DNA of 34,281 bases from contig JAXDZG010000014.1 of NCBI GenBank assembly GCA_034086985.1, positions 1 to 34,281 of the forward strand. Direction: 5' to 3'. Origin of the DNA: Phascolarctobacterium_A sp034086985 (GTDB lineage: Bacteria > Bacillota > Negativicutes > Acidaminococcales > Acidaminococcaceae). The notes below the pieces were generated by a model. It did not search any database and had not been told where the DNA came from. It saw only the letters and a list, made by a program, of their open reading frames with translations. Of this stretch, positions 25,163-32,339 are shown one piece after another (the stretch's first letter is position 1; the number at the start of each line of letters is the position of its first letter). The translations under genes and the position numbers were made by a program.

Positions 25163-25279
25163 TCAATCATAAGCTACATCAACGCCAAACCATTGGGCAG
25201 ATTCGGACCAAGGGAAGACAAATCTACCCTTTTTGGGGCCTTCCTTTATAAGCAATTCTACTACTATATAAGACAAGCT
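25163..25279 (-). pseudogene. Possible gene remnant, 38 codons, no start
   Basis: On the minus strand an open stretch ends ...GRFVFPWSESAQWFGVDVAYD-stop at 25163. Upstream it is closed by an in-frame TGA at 25280-25282, and no start codon with a ribosome site is seen. Its protein-like composition and the strong hairpin 20 bases downstream suggest the 3' end of a decayed gene. I cannot name the family, and chance is a fair alternative. Confidence 0.2.
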
Positions 25280-25280
25280 T

Positions 25281-25333
25281 CAAGATGTGACAATAATATT
25301 CCTCTAGATGTATCTACAATAAGTCACATCTTG
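25281..25333. repeat. Inverted repeat of 11 bp
   Basis: CAAGATGTGAC (25281-25291) and GTCACATCTTG (25323-25333) are perfect inverted copies 31 bases apart. No gene is associated. They could be a scar of a small insertion or a protein-binding pair. Confidence 0.5.
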
Positions 25334-25354
25334 TTGATGGAGCCTTTTACAATA

Positions 25355-25387
25355 GGGTACCAAAACGATATATAAAACGGATGTTTA
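25355..25387 (+). repeat. 33-bp spacer block, copy C
   Basis: Begins GGGTACCAAAACG and ends ATGTTTA. It matches copy B (32381-32413) at 26 of 33 positions. Unlike the other copies it lies before, not after, the CCGCAATCC hairpin. Confidence 0.7.
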
Positions 25388-25417
25388 TAGCAAGCATAAT
25401 ACCCCCTCTCCTCCAAT

Positions 25418-25445
25418 CAACCGCAATCCATTTACTGGGTTGCGG
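25418..25445 (+). repeat. CAACCGCAATCC hairpin, copy C
   Basis: A 10-bp stem CCGCAATCCA/TGGGTTGCGG with one G-U pair and loop TTTAC. It is related to the hairpins at 26252-26281, 27838-27868 and 32340-32370. It is not followed by a T run and no plus-strand gene ends before it. Confidence 0.7.
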
Positions 25446-25495
25446 CTAACTAGCTAATTTATGTACTCTTATAATATGCATATCGTTCTATTTTC

Positions 25496-25525
25496 TTGAC
25501 CTATTCGTACGAAAAGAGTTATAAT
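25496..25525 (+). promoter_or_regulatory. Promoter with palindromic operator of the toxin-antitoxin pair
   Basis: TTGACC (25496-25501), an 18-base spacer and TATAAT (25520-25525). The spacer holds the perfect 10-bp palindrome TTCGTACGAA (25504-25513), a likely site for autorepression by the antitoxin or the complex. This is inference from the position. Confidence 0.75.
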
Positions 25526-25550
25526 AAAAGCAAGAAAGGCGGTGTTCATA

Positions 25551-25766
25551 ATGTCAATTACTGCAACTGAATTAAAATTAAATTTAAATAAATATCTGCT
25601 TCTTGCTTCCGAACAAGACATCTATATTACTCAATATGGTAAAGTTATAGCCAAACTTACCAGTCCTTTTCAGGAGAGGGTAGATATAGCTAAATCGCTT
25701 TTTGGCGTTATTCCTAGTGACATTACTTTAGAAGAAGCTACGGAAGAAAGGCTGCACGCTATATGA
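25551..25766 (+). CDS. Phd/YefM-type antitoxin
   Basis: 71 aa from ATG 25551 with AAGGCGG 8 bases upstream; a GTG three codons before would sit in the ribosome site. The N-terminus MSITATELKLNLNKYLLLA and then DIYITQYGKVIAKL are the Phd/YefM DNA-binding fold. The C-terminal tail (residues 45-71, EEATEERLHAI) would wrap the toxin. It neutralises the PIN nuclease encoded next and represses the shared promoter. The stop overlaps the toxin start by four bases (ATGA). Confidence 0.9.
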   Translation: MSITATELKLNLNKYLLLASEQDIYITQYGKVIAKLTSPFQERVDIAKSLFGVIPSDITLEEATEERLHAI

Positions 25767-26179
25767 TAGTATTGCTTGATACCTGTGTCATTATTGATGT
25801 TTTACAAGATAGGCAACCGTTTGCAGAAGCTGCTAAAAAGATTTTTATAGCGGTAGCCAATAAGCAAATCGAAGGCTGTATTACGGCTAAATCTGTGGCT
25901 GATATTTATTATTTGACTCATAAAGCAACTCACAGTAATGAAAAAAGTCGAGAAATTTTAGCAAAGCTATTTACTTTATTCAGTCTTTTAAACACTACCG
26001 GAGATGATTGCAAAAATGCTTTGTTTTCTCCTATCGCGGACTACGAAGATGCCATCATGGTAGAAACTGCTAAAAACGCAGGCATCGACTATATTGTTAC
26101 CCGTAATATCAAGGACTACTCAAAGTCTCCGGTTAAAGTGACTTCACCAGCTGAATTTTTAGAAGAATTACTATCCTAG
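25763..26179 (+). CDS. PIN-domain toxin (VapC-like ribonuclease)
   Basis: 138 aa. PIN acidic residues in place: D6 in LLDTCVIID, D47 in SVADIYYL, D96 in DYEDAIMVETA and D118 in NIKDYS. VapC-type toxins are Mg2+-dependent RNases that cut tRNA or rRNA. Translation is coupled to the antitoxin by the ATGA overlap. The pair is more A+T-rich than the pst and isoprenoid genes, fitting horizontal gain. Followed by a hairpin terminator at 26252-26281. Confidence 0.92.
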   Translation: MIVLLDTCVIIDVLQDRQPFAEAAKKIFIAVANKQIEGCITAKSVADIYYLTHKATHSNEKSREILAKLFTLFSLLNTTGDDCKNALFSPIADYEDAIMVETAKNAGIDYIVTRNIKDYSKSPVKVTSPAEFLEELLS

Positions 26180-26251
26180 AGTCAATACAAATACAATAAG
26201 CAATCGCCGAAGGCCTGAGCAAGAAAACTGCATAACTTTTTCCAAAAAGAA

Positions 26252-26281
26252 AACCGCAGTTCTAAAAATAGGATTGCGGTT
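26252..26281 (+). terminator. CCGCAATCC-family hairpin, copy D (after the toxin gene)
   Basis: 13-bp stem (26252-26264 with 26269-26281) with an AAAA loop. Two base changes from the other copies are kept as G-U pairs. Followed by GCTTCATTTT. It probably ends the toxin-antitoxin transcript. Confidence 0.65.
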
Positions 26282-26300
26282 GCTTCATTTTAGAAACAAT

Positions 26301-26327
26301 AAAAATCCCCCGACCGCGGCCGAGGGA
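26301..26327 (-). terminator. CCGAC-family terminator, copy 2 (after the DUF554 gene)
   Basis: On the minus strand an 11-bp stem (two G-U pairs) followed by TTTTTATTG. It starts 4 bases after the stop of the DUF554 gene. The core CCGCGG makes this copy almost fully palindromic. Confidence 0.8.
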
Positions 26328-26331
26328 ATTT

Positions 26332-27027
26332 TTACACTATAAATGCTGTAATGGCTGCTGCGAAAAACATACCTGGCAGCAGGTTGCCGATGCGAATTTT
26401 AGTCAGCTTGAGCATATTGCAGGCTATGGCCATGATCATAATGCCGCCGCTGGCAGTGATTTCTGCTAGCATGGCTTCGGTGACCAAGGGGCCTACAAAG
26501 CCTGCCAAAAGAGTAATGCTGCCCTGATAAATCCCCACGCTGATGGCCGAAAGGGCCACGCCTATGCCCACATTAGCGCTCAAAATCAGGCTAATCAGAC
26601 CGTCCAAGGTAGCCTTAGCATAAAGAGTGGTGTGGTCAGCGGCTAGGCCGTCCTGAATGCTGCCCAAAATAGCCATGGCACCACTGCAAAAAAGTATGGA
26701 CGCATTGACAAAGCCTGCACCGATGGCAGCTGCAGCCGAGGCATCATTACCGCTGAGCTTGTCGCCCAAAAATTTGCCTAGCCTGTTCATAGCCCCCTCA
26801 ATATCGATAATTTCACCGGTAATGGCTCCCAGCACTAAGCTGAAGATAACGACGACAATATTTTGAGTTTTTAAGGCCATTTGGATGCCTATAATAGCAA
26901 TACACAGGGCAATGCTGCTCATCATGGTTTCCTGCCACTTTTCCGGCAGACCTCTTTTACAAAAAACGCCTAGCACAGCGCCTACGATAATAGCCACGCT
27001 GTTGGCGATTGTTCCTAATCCGGGCAC
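26332..27027 (-). CDS. DUF554 family membrane protein
   Basis: 231 aa from GTG 27027, which has GGGAGG 7 bases upstream; 35 further in-frame codons upstream cover the ribosome site and promoter and are rejected. Six to seven membrane segments, starting PGLGTIANSVAIIVGAVLGVF, which matches the usual DUF554 start (IGTIVN..AIIVG). Other typical parts: ALCIAIIGIQMAL, VFSLVLGAITGEIIDIEGAMNRLG and FCSGAMAILGSIQDGL. YdfK-like proteins are of unknown, presumed transport function in the inner membrane. Confidence 0.9.
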   Translation of the reverse strand: MPGLGTIANSVAIIVGAVLGVFCKRGLPEKWQETMMSSIALCIAIIGIQMALKTQNIVVVIFSLVLGAITGEIIDIEGAMNRLGKFLGDKLSGNDASAAAAIGAGFVNASILFCSGAMAILGSIQDGLAADHTTLYAKATLDGLISLILSANVGIGVALSAISVGIYQGSITLLAGFVGPLVTEAMLAEITASGGIMIMAIACNMLKLTKIRIGNLLPGMFFAAAITAFIV

Positions 27028-27058
27028 GCTTCTCCCTCCCCTAGACTTGAATAGTACT

Positions 27059-27067
27059 ATTATACCA
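27059..27067 (-). promoter_or_regulatory. Extended -10 promoter of the DUF554 gene
   Basis: On the minus strand TGGTATAAT with the -10 at 27059-27064, 31 bases before GTG 27027. No good -35. It lies back to back with the plus-strand promoter at 27087-27116. Confidence 0.6.
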
Positions 27068-27086
27068 CTACTGCTGTAAATAATCA

Positions 27087-27116
27087 TTGACATTTTTCTC
27101 AATTTCACTATATAAT
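27087..27116 (+). promoter_or_regulatory. Consensus promoter of the pilin-like gene
   Basis: A perfect TTGACA (27087-27092), an 18-base spacer and a perfect TATAAT (27111-27116), 33 bases before the ATG at 27150. It is the best sigma-A match in the window, implying strong expression. Confidence 0.85.
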
Positions 27117-27149
27117 CTAGAATATTACTCATTTAGAAAGAGAGGTCCT

Positions 27150-27833
27150 ATGAAAAGCAAATTTTTTAACAAACGAGGCAGCGCACTAACCGAGTATGCC
27201 ATTATCCTATCCTTCGTTGCTGCTATTGCTGTTGGCTTTATTGGTGATAGAGGCTTAAACTCTAGCATTGCTAATGCTATTGATTCTGTTGTAAAAATTT
27301 TTAATGGCAATTTTGGTAAAGCCTCCGACATCTTGGATGGCTCAACCCAGCTACTTTCTGATAAGTATTTAAGCGGCAATACCAATGATGATTACGGCGA
27401 TACCCGTTTCGATGTGTTGTCCATTATAGGCTCCGATGATAAGCTGATTGGCCTAGACTACGGTGAATACGAGCTGGTTGTGGACCGTAAAAAGGTTGAT
27501 GAAATTGCTAAAACCTATGGCATAAATAATATTGAGACCAATTTTTGGGTTTGTATGCTCCTGTATGACAATGAGGCTGGCACGGGCAAGGCAAATTTTG
27601 ATACCAGCGGCCAATACTTAGATAGGCCCAAAAATATTCCCAACCTGAAAAATTTTACCCAGACCATTGAGCCCGATAAAACCACCTTTAGATTTACGGT
27701 GGACTCCTCCACTGGTAAATATTTGGGGTTGAATATTGGTAAAAATCAAAGTGATAAAACTAATCCTAACGATGTCCTCTGTGGCCTCGGCGCAAACTAC
27801 AACAATATCTTGACCTTGAATAAAATTAAATAA
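27150..27833 (+). CDS. Secreted Flp/type IV pilin-like protein with long C-terminal region
   Basis: 227 aa from ATG 27150 (GAGAGG just upstream; in-frame codons before it lie in the promoter). The class III-like leader MKSKFFNKRG is followed by SALTEYAIILSFVAAIAVGFI: Gly before the cut, Glu at +5 and a hydrophobic helix, as in Flp/type IV pilins. Flp pilins are usually 50-80 aa; here about 190 more residues follow, mainly polar with likely beta strands (YGEYELVVDRKKVDEI, NFWVCMLLYD, KTTFRFTVDSSTGKYLGL) and only two Cys. No prepilin peptidase, ATPase or other pilus gene lies nearby. Monocistronic. Cell-surface role is inferred. Confidence 0.75.
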   Translation: MKSKFFNKRGSALTEYAIILSFVAAIAVGFIGDRGLNSSIANAIDSVVKIFNGNFGKASDILDGSTQLLSDKYLSGNTNDDYGDTRFDVLSIIGSDDKLIGLDYGEYELVVDRKKVDEIAKTYGINNIETNFWVCMLLYDNEAGTGKANFDTSGQYLDRPKNIPNLKNFTQTIEPDKTTFRFTVDSSTGKYLGLNIGKNQSDKTNPNDVLCGLGANYNNILTLNKIK

Positions 27834-27837
27834 ATAA

Positions 27838-27876
27838 CAACCGCAATCCATTCACTGGATTGCGGTTGCTATTTTT
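27838..27876 (+). terminator. CCGCAATCC-family hairpin, copy A (after the pilin-like gene)
   Basis: Perfect 13-bp stem CAACCGCAATCCA/TGGATTGCGGTTG (27838-27850 with 27856-27868), loop TTCAC, then CTATTTTT. It begins 4 bases after the stop codon. Confidence 0.85.
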
Positions 27877-27878
27877 AT

Positions 27879-27911
27879 GGGTACCGAAACGTTACTCGAA
27901 ACATGTGTTTA
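27879..27911 (+). repeat. 33-bp spacer block, copy A
   Basis: Begins GGGTACCGAAACG and ends GTGTTTA. It is identical to copy B (32381-32413) at 31 of 33 positions, between the two convergent terminators. Confidence 0.8.
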
Positions 27912-27944
27912 GTATCAGAAGAGGTGCACACAGCTCCCCCAAAT

Positions 27945-27972
27945 AAAAAATCCCCCGACCGCAGCCGAGGGA
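27945..27972 (-). terminator. CCGAC-family terminator, copy 3 (after the TSUP gene)
   Basis: Minus-strand hairpin at 27951-27972, followed by six T on the minus strand. It lies 45 bases past the end of the TSUP gene and matches the copies at 25059-25080 and 26306-26327 closely. Confidence 0.75.
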
Positions 27973-28016
27973 TTGGCGTTTTTCCTTTTCTTATACTCGA
28001 AATACTCACAGCATCA

Positions 28017-28790
28017 CTAAACGAGCATATATAGAGAAATAAATACAGAAACAACTGCCACAAAAATTTTTAAGGCCTTCACAGGCACTCCATTAGCCAT
28101 TTTACTTCCAACAAGTACACCCAAGCCATGGCTCACACATATAAGTAGCATAAGGCTCCAAACCTTTCCTATATCCACACGGCACAAATAGCCGATGCAG
28201 GCCGGTACTGCTATAAACACCGAGTTTAAAAGCGCAATGCCTACGGCAACTCTAGGTGAAATTCCAAGCATCACTAGAAGCGGCATCACTAGAATAGGCC
28301 CTCCAGCTCCGGACAATGAACATATTGCTCCAGTCACACAGCCTAAGGCTATTAAAAAGCAAGTATTCTCCACAATTTCTGGAGTACCACTATCTTGCTC
28401 ATCTCTCCCATTAACCATATGGTTTTCCTGCCACAGCCGATACATAATAGATATACCTGACACTAGCACCACAAGATATAAAATAGTTTTAGCAGCGGAC
28501 TGAGTAATCATGCCTTGCAGAATAACGCCAAAATAGGCCCCGATAATGCTGCCTGCACTAAGCTTGAGACATTCCTTTACCGCCAGATTGCCAGCCTTAT
28601 AATAGTTTAATGAGCCTATCACACCAGAAACAAGAAAGGCCAGGAAGCTTGCCGCCAGTGCCAACTCCACAGAATACCCTAATGCTGCCGTATAAAGCAT
28701 GGGCAAAAGAAAGCCTGCAATACCGCAGATGCCGATGCTCCAGCCAACTAAGGCATTGGCAGCTGCTATTATCCAAAAGGTCATCTCCAT
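28017..28790 (-). CDS. TSUP family (TauE/SafE) membrane permease
   Basis: 257 aa with about eight membrane segments in two repeats. The repeat motif appears as WSIGICGIAGFLLPMLY near the N-terminus and GAICSLSGAGGPILVMPLL near 155-172. TSUP proteins move sulfonates, sulfite, sulfoacetate or other organic anions. It is 4 bases from the amidohydrolase stop, so co-transcribed; it may export a product or take up the substrate of that enzyme. Substrate unknown. Confidence 0.88.
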   Translation of the reverse strand: MEMTFWIIAAANALVGWSIGICGIAGFLLPMLYTAALGYSVELALAASFLAFLVSGVIGSLNYYKAGNLAVKECLKLSAGSIIGAYFGVILQGMITQSAAKTILYLVVLVSGISIMYRLWQENHMVNGRDEQDSGTPEIVENTCFLIALGCVTGAICSLSGAGGPILVMPLLVMLGISPRVAVGIALLNSVFIAVPACIGYLCRVDIGKVWSLMLLICVSHGLGVLVGSKMANGVPVKALKIFVAVVSVFISLYMLV

Positions 28791-28794
28791 AAGG

Positions 28795-30123
28795 CTACCT
28801 GCCCTGCTCTTTTTGGATATATTCCTTTAGTTCATGGGTAATCTTTTCTTTATCCAAGGTCAAGAAAGCTCTATTACGCATGAGAAATTTGCCTGCTACC
28901 ATGGAATCTGACACATCACCACTACTAACGCATTCAAGCAGGCTGTTTATAGGATTCATAGAGGAGTATAGATGGATAGCGCTCCAATCAAGGGCAATCA
29001 TATCCGCCGGTGCCCCAACAGCAAGGCCGTCACTATTATTACTGCCTTCGCAAAGCAGGCTGCTGCCACCAAAGGCCATCCGTAAAATGGCTTTAGCAGG
29101 CATTATGGCAGGCTCGGCAAGTCTTGTTCCCCAAAAAGCATTCATCACAGAGCGGAAAATCTTCATCTCATTCCAAAGGCTCAAACCGCCATGGGCAGCG
29201 CCATCGGTGCCAAGGGATACTACTATACCTTCTTCCAATAAAGACGGAGTATCTGGCACACCTTTGCCGCAGTTACTAAAGGGGCAATGGACAACCTTAA
29301 CCTTATTATCTCTTAAGATTGTGCGCTCCTTCGCAGAAAGCATCAGGCAATGAGCAGCAAGGAAATTTTTCCCCACTACCTCCAGCTTTGCTAAATATTC
29401 AAAGGGACGCATTTGGTAACGCTCTAAGGTATAGTTAACCTCACCAGCATATTCATTCATATGGGCCTGTAAACAAGTTTTATGGCTTCTAGCGCGCTCT
29501 GCTGCACCACAAATGAGCTTTTCCGAGCAGTTCATAAGAGCCCGCAGTGCATAGAACACCTTTAGATTGCCCTTATTATGAAATTCGTCATAAAGAGCAT
29601 CGGTTTTTGCCAAAGCCTCCTCAGCCGTTTCTCTGATGGAGTCTGGAAAATTGCCCTGATCCATGGTGGAATGGCTCAAAGCTCCACGCAAACCGCTCTT
29701 TTGGTATACTCTGCCGGCTTCCTCCATATAGTAACTACCAGCGTCAATAAAGCCAGTGGTGCCGGAGGCAATCATTTCCAGAGCCGCTACATTCGCACTA
29801 AGGCGCATCTTTTCAGCCGACATAGTACTTTCAAAGGGCAACATAATACGCGTCCAAATCATGGGCAGCTCGTCCAGCACCTTGCCCTTCAAGAGCTGCT
29901 GACCAGTGTGCATGTGGCTATCTACAAGACCAGGCAACCACAGCTTATCTTGTTCTTTTACTGTATTTTTAGCTTCATACTTATCCGCTTGCATCTCCGG
30001 CAGAATATCCAGTATCCTACCATCCTTTATAGCTATGGCCATGTTGTTTTTAACGAGCATACCCTCTGCCAAAAGTGAGCAGTCACGAATAAGTACATCA
30101 CATTTTATTTTGTCTTCTACCAA
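28795..30123 (-). CDS. Amidohydrolase, ATZ/TRZ-type deaminase or chlorohydrolase family
   Basis: 442 aa. Metal-dependent hydrolase with all expected ligands: H70 and H72 in GLVDSHMHTG, H221 and E224 in AHMNE, H258 in AAHCLML, D307 in LGTDGAA. No bridging Lys, so a one-metal enzyme of the cytosine/SAH/guanine deaminase group; the HxxE pair favours deamination of an N-heterocycle. N- and C-terminal beta sandwich segments (1-60, 365-425) are present. Start is TTG at 30123 with GGAG 8 bases upstream; no better start precedes the HxH motif. Substrate not deducible. Cytoplasmic. Confidence 0.9.
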   Translation of the reverse strand: MVEDKIKCDVLIRDCSLLAEGMLVKNNMAIAIKDGRILDILPEMQADKYEAKNTVKEQDKLWLPGLVDSHMHTGQQLLKGKVLDELPMIWTRIMLPFESTMSAEKMRLSANVAALEMIASGTTGFIDAGSYYMEEAGRVYQKSGLRGALSHSTMDQGNFPDSIRETAEEALAKTDALYDEFHNKGNLKVFYALRALMNCSEKLICGAAERARSHKTCLQAHMNEYAGEVNYTLERYQMRPFEYLAKLEVVGKNFLAAHCLMLSAKERTILRDNKVKVVHCPFSNCGKGVPDTPSLLEEGIVVSLGTDGAAHGGLSLWNEMKIFRSVMNAFWGTRLAEPAIMPAKAILRMAFGGSSLLCEGSNNSDGLAVGAPADMIALDWSAIHLYSSMNPINSLLECVSSGDVSDSMVAGKFLMRNRAFLTLDKEKITHELKEYIQKEQGR

Positions 30124-30145
30124 AACTAATCACTCCAGTTAGCTC

Positions 30146-30592
30146 TTAGATAACTCCGGTCCAGGACAGCACCACATTAGCAATAAAAGCAGAGCAAATA
30201 AAGGTACCAGTCATAACAAGGCAGGCAATGAGCACCATCTTCCAGCCTTGGGCTACGAATTCACGTAGCTTATCGCTGATAGAAATGCCTGCATAAGCAC
30301 CTACCATAGTCAAGGGCGCGGTAAATTTAATATTGCCTGCTGCTGCAATTACAGTCTCGCGCACAGGAGACAGAGGGCATGCCAACAAAAGGCCCAAAAT
30401 AGAGCAATAAGCAATTACAGGCAGCTTCAAGGGAATAACCTTGCTCAGCCATACGGAGACAAGGGAAATTCCTAGCAAAATCAAAACGCCAGGAAGAGAG
30501 GCCATAAAGCTTACTTTAAAACCTACAAAATTGGCAAGGCAGATGCCGAGCCCTGCCACAATAAACATTGCAATCCATTCTATATAACGCAT
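30146..30592 (-). CDS. Small integral membrane protein, partner of the DUF3100 protein
   Basis: 148 aa with about five membrane segments (IEWIAMFIVAGLGICLANFVGF, FMASLPGVLILLGISLVSVWL, LPVIAYCSILGLLLACPL, FTAPLTMVGAYAGISI, MVLIACLVMTGTFICSAFI). Its ATG directly follows the DUF3100 stop (TAAATG), so translation is coupled and the two likely form one transporter. I do not recognise a named family. It precedes the amidohydrolase by 22 bases. Confidence 0.75.
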   Translation of the reverse strand: MRYIEWIAMFIVAGLGICLANFVGFKVSFMASLPGVLILLGISLVSVWLSKVIPLKLPVIAYCSILGLLLACPLSPVRETVIAAAGNIKFTAPLTMVGAYAGISISDKLREFVAQGWKMVLIACLVMTGTFICSAFIANVVLSWTGVI

Positions 30593-31444
30593 TTACTTCT
30601 CCTCCTTTATTGCTTCATCACAAGCGCCCTCGGGGCAAAGACGGGGCTGCAGCTTTTTATACAGCCAATTACACAGGGGAATGCCTACAAAAAGGGCCAT
30701 ATAAATGCCGTCGATACCGGAAATGGTCTCGCTGGCACTGGCAAGAGCAGAAATCTGGTTAGCCATATCGGGGAACATAGCAGTTAAGCTCGCAGTTGCA
30801 GAAGCCATCATAATGCCTGCGCCTACACCTGCCGCCATACCCAATGCATAGGGGTGGAACCAGCCCAAGGAAGCAACAATCGTAGTCATGAAGCCAAAAT
30901 AAATGGTGCCTACCATGCCGCCGATGATGTAGATGGACAGGCTGCCACGGGCTTCCGGGGATTCAGGACCGAATACGTCCTGAACCAGCGCCAGATTAGT
31001 CTCACGGTTGATAGAGTGACAAGCACCGATGGCCTCACGCTTCAGGCCAAAGTACAGAGCCACGGGCAAGGACAGCAAAATAGTACCCAGATTACCAAAC
31101 TCCTGCAAAAGCAGAGCAGGACCTGCAGATATGACGGTTTCAATATTAGCACCTGCGTTAATACCCAGCTTTGCGATAAAGGGGCAAATGCATACGATAA
31201 CCAGCTTAGAAGCGGCTGTTACAGCCTTATTATCGAAAAACTTAGTAATCTGCGGTCCGGACAAAATACCCAAAAAGATGGAATAGAAAATGGGGAACAA
31301 AATAAGTACGCCCGGTCCCACAGGAATACGAATCTGTCCGATTGAATCAGCAATAATGATAAATACAAGAGCGGCTAGGTAAATCTTCCATTCAAAGCTC
31401 AGACGTTCACCGAGACCGCTATAGAGATAAGTCTCTTTTTTCAT
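30593..31444 (-). CDS. DUF3100 family membrane protein
   Basis: 283 aa with about eight to nine membrane segments; starts MKKETYLYSGLGERLSFEWKI with GGAGGAA 8 bases upstream. Segments include IRIPVGPGVLILFPIFYSIFLG, GTILLSLPVALYFGL and YALGMAAGVGAGIMMASATASL. DUF3100 proteins are presumed transporters found with amidohydrolases or peptidases. First gene of the four-gene minus-strand cluster (DUF3100, small membrane protein, amidohydrolase, TSUP), divergent from a Crp/Fnr-type regulator. C-terminal CPEGACDEAIKEEK tail is cytoplasmic or periplasmic by inference. Confidence 0.8.
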   Translation of the reverse strand: MKKETYLYSGLGERLSFEWKIYLAALVFIIIADSIGQIRIPVGPGVLILFPIFYSIFLGILSGPQITKFFDNKAVTAASKLVIVCICPFIAKLGINAGANIETVISAGPALLLQEFGNLGTILLSLPVALYFGLKREAIGACHSINRETNLALVQDVFGPESPEARGSLSIYIIGGMVGTIYFGFMTTIVASLGWFHPYALGMAAGVGAGIMMASATASLTAMFPDMANQISALASASETISGIDGIYMALFVGIPLCNWLYKKLQPRLCPEGACDEAIKEEK

Positions 31445-31474
31445 ACACCAAATTCCTCCTCATTTGCAGCTCAT

Positions 31475-31534
31475 CTGCTAAATTAAATGCTATGCTAGGA
31501 TTTTAGCAGATTTTTTCTTGTCAAAAAAGGACAA
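31475..31534. promoter_or_regulatory. Dyads in the divergent control region
   Basis: Two inverted repeats lie between the DUF3100 gene and the Crp/Fnr-family gene: TTGTC-N7-GACAA (31518-31534) and CTGCTAAA/TTTAGCAG (31475-31482, 31502-31509). The first has the size of a Crp/Fnr-type half-site pair and is a candidate operator. A plus-strand TATAAT at 31579-31584 is a likely -10 for the regulator. No clear minus-strand -35/-10 pair with normal spacing is seen, as expected if activation is needed. Confidence 0.45.
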
Positions 31535-31608
31535 AAGGGTATTTTTATGGTATGATTTTCTTAAAAAGCTAACTTTTTTATAATTTTTTGAGGGAAGAGA
31601 GTGGTGTG

Positions 31609-32328
31609 ATGATGAAGCTAGATGAACTCCTTGAAAAGTACCCTGCCGCAAAAATATATTTTGAGCATATGCCTAGCGAGCTTTTAGAGCGTTATACAAT
31701 CCGAACCTTTCCGCCGGGGTACATTATCCACCAAAAGGACTACCCTTTAAATTATTTTGGCATTATAGTCCATGGTGACCACAGAGTTATCAATGAATTC
31801 GAAAACGGCAATGTCTTTATGATTGAGAAGAATGAAGCTGTTGACTTCATTGGGGAAGTAGCTATTGTCGCAGGCATGGAAAAAACTTCCGTTACGATCG
31901 AAACACTCACTGAATGCGTTGCTTTCATGATTTCCCGTGCCGATTTTGAAATGTGGCTGTCTAAGGATAATCATTTTTTGAGGCTTATTGCTAAGGAAAT
32001 TGCCTTTAAGCTTTATCGCTCCTCCTATAACCGCGGTGCCAAGCTTTTTTATCCCCCAACCTATCTATTCATGGACTATCTTATCAAAAATGCTGAGCAA
32101 GGTTGTATTGAATCCAAAGGTTCATTCAAGCTCAACAAAACCCGTGAAGAAATACGTGAGGAGCTAGGCATGACTGTCAAAACCATCAACCGCACCATTT
32201 CCAAGCTCAAGGAGCAGCAGCAGATTGGAATTGCCAGCGGCAAGGTAACCCTGAGTCTTGAGCAGTACCACGCCGCCTTAGAAAACAATAAGCTGACCAA
32301 TGATTTTATCAGCGAAAAACGTAATTGA
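31609..32328 (+). CDS. Crp/Fnr family transcriptional regulator
   Basis: About 239 aa from ATG 31609 or the next ATG 31612. N-terminal cyclic-nucleotide-binding-type beta barrel about 25-125 (FPPGYIIHQKDYPL, FIGEVAIVAGMEKTSVTIETL) and C-terminal winged helix with recognition helix in TREEIREELGMTVKTINRTISKLKEQ near 170-195. There is no N-terminal Cys cluster, so not an FNR oxygen sensor, and the Crp phosphate-binding Arg/Ser motif is not obvious, so the effector may be a small metabolite. Its divergent position suggests it controls the DUF3100-amidohydrolase-TSUP cluster. Confidence 0.88.
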   Translation: MMKLDELLEKYPAAKIYFEHMPSELLERYTIRTFPPGYIIHQKDYPLNYFGIIVHGDHRVINEFENGNVFMIEKNEAVDFIGEVAIVAGMEKTSVTIETLTECVAFMISRADFEMWLSKDNHFLRLIAKEIAFKLYRSSYNRGAKLFYPPTYLFMDYLIKNAEQGCIESKGSFKLNKTREEIREELGMTVKTINRTISKLKEQQQIGIASGKVTLSLEQYHAALENNKLTNDFISEKRN

Positions 32329-32339
32329 CATAATAGAAA

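Noticed and set aside
25193..25375. Plus-strand open frame of 60 codons
   Set aside because: No ribosome site, crosses the 11-bp inverted repeat and the repeat block, and has no recognisable protein character.
26332..27132. Longer DUF554 frame starting near 27132
   Set aside because: The extra N-terminus reads through the promoter and ribosome site and is not family-like; GTG 27027 fits.
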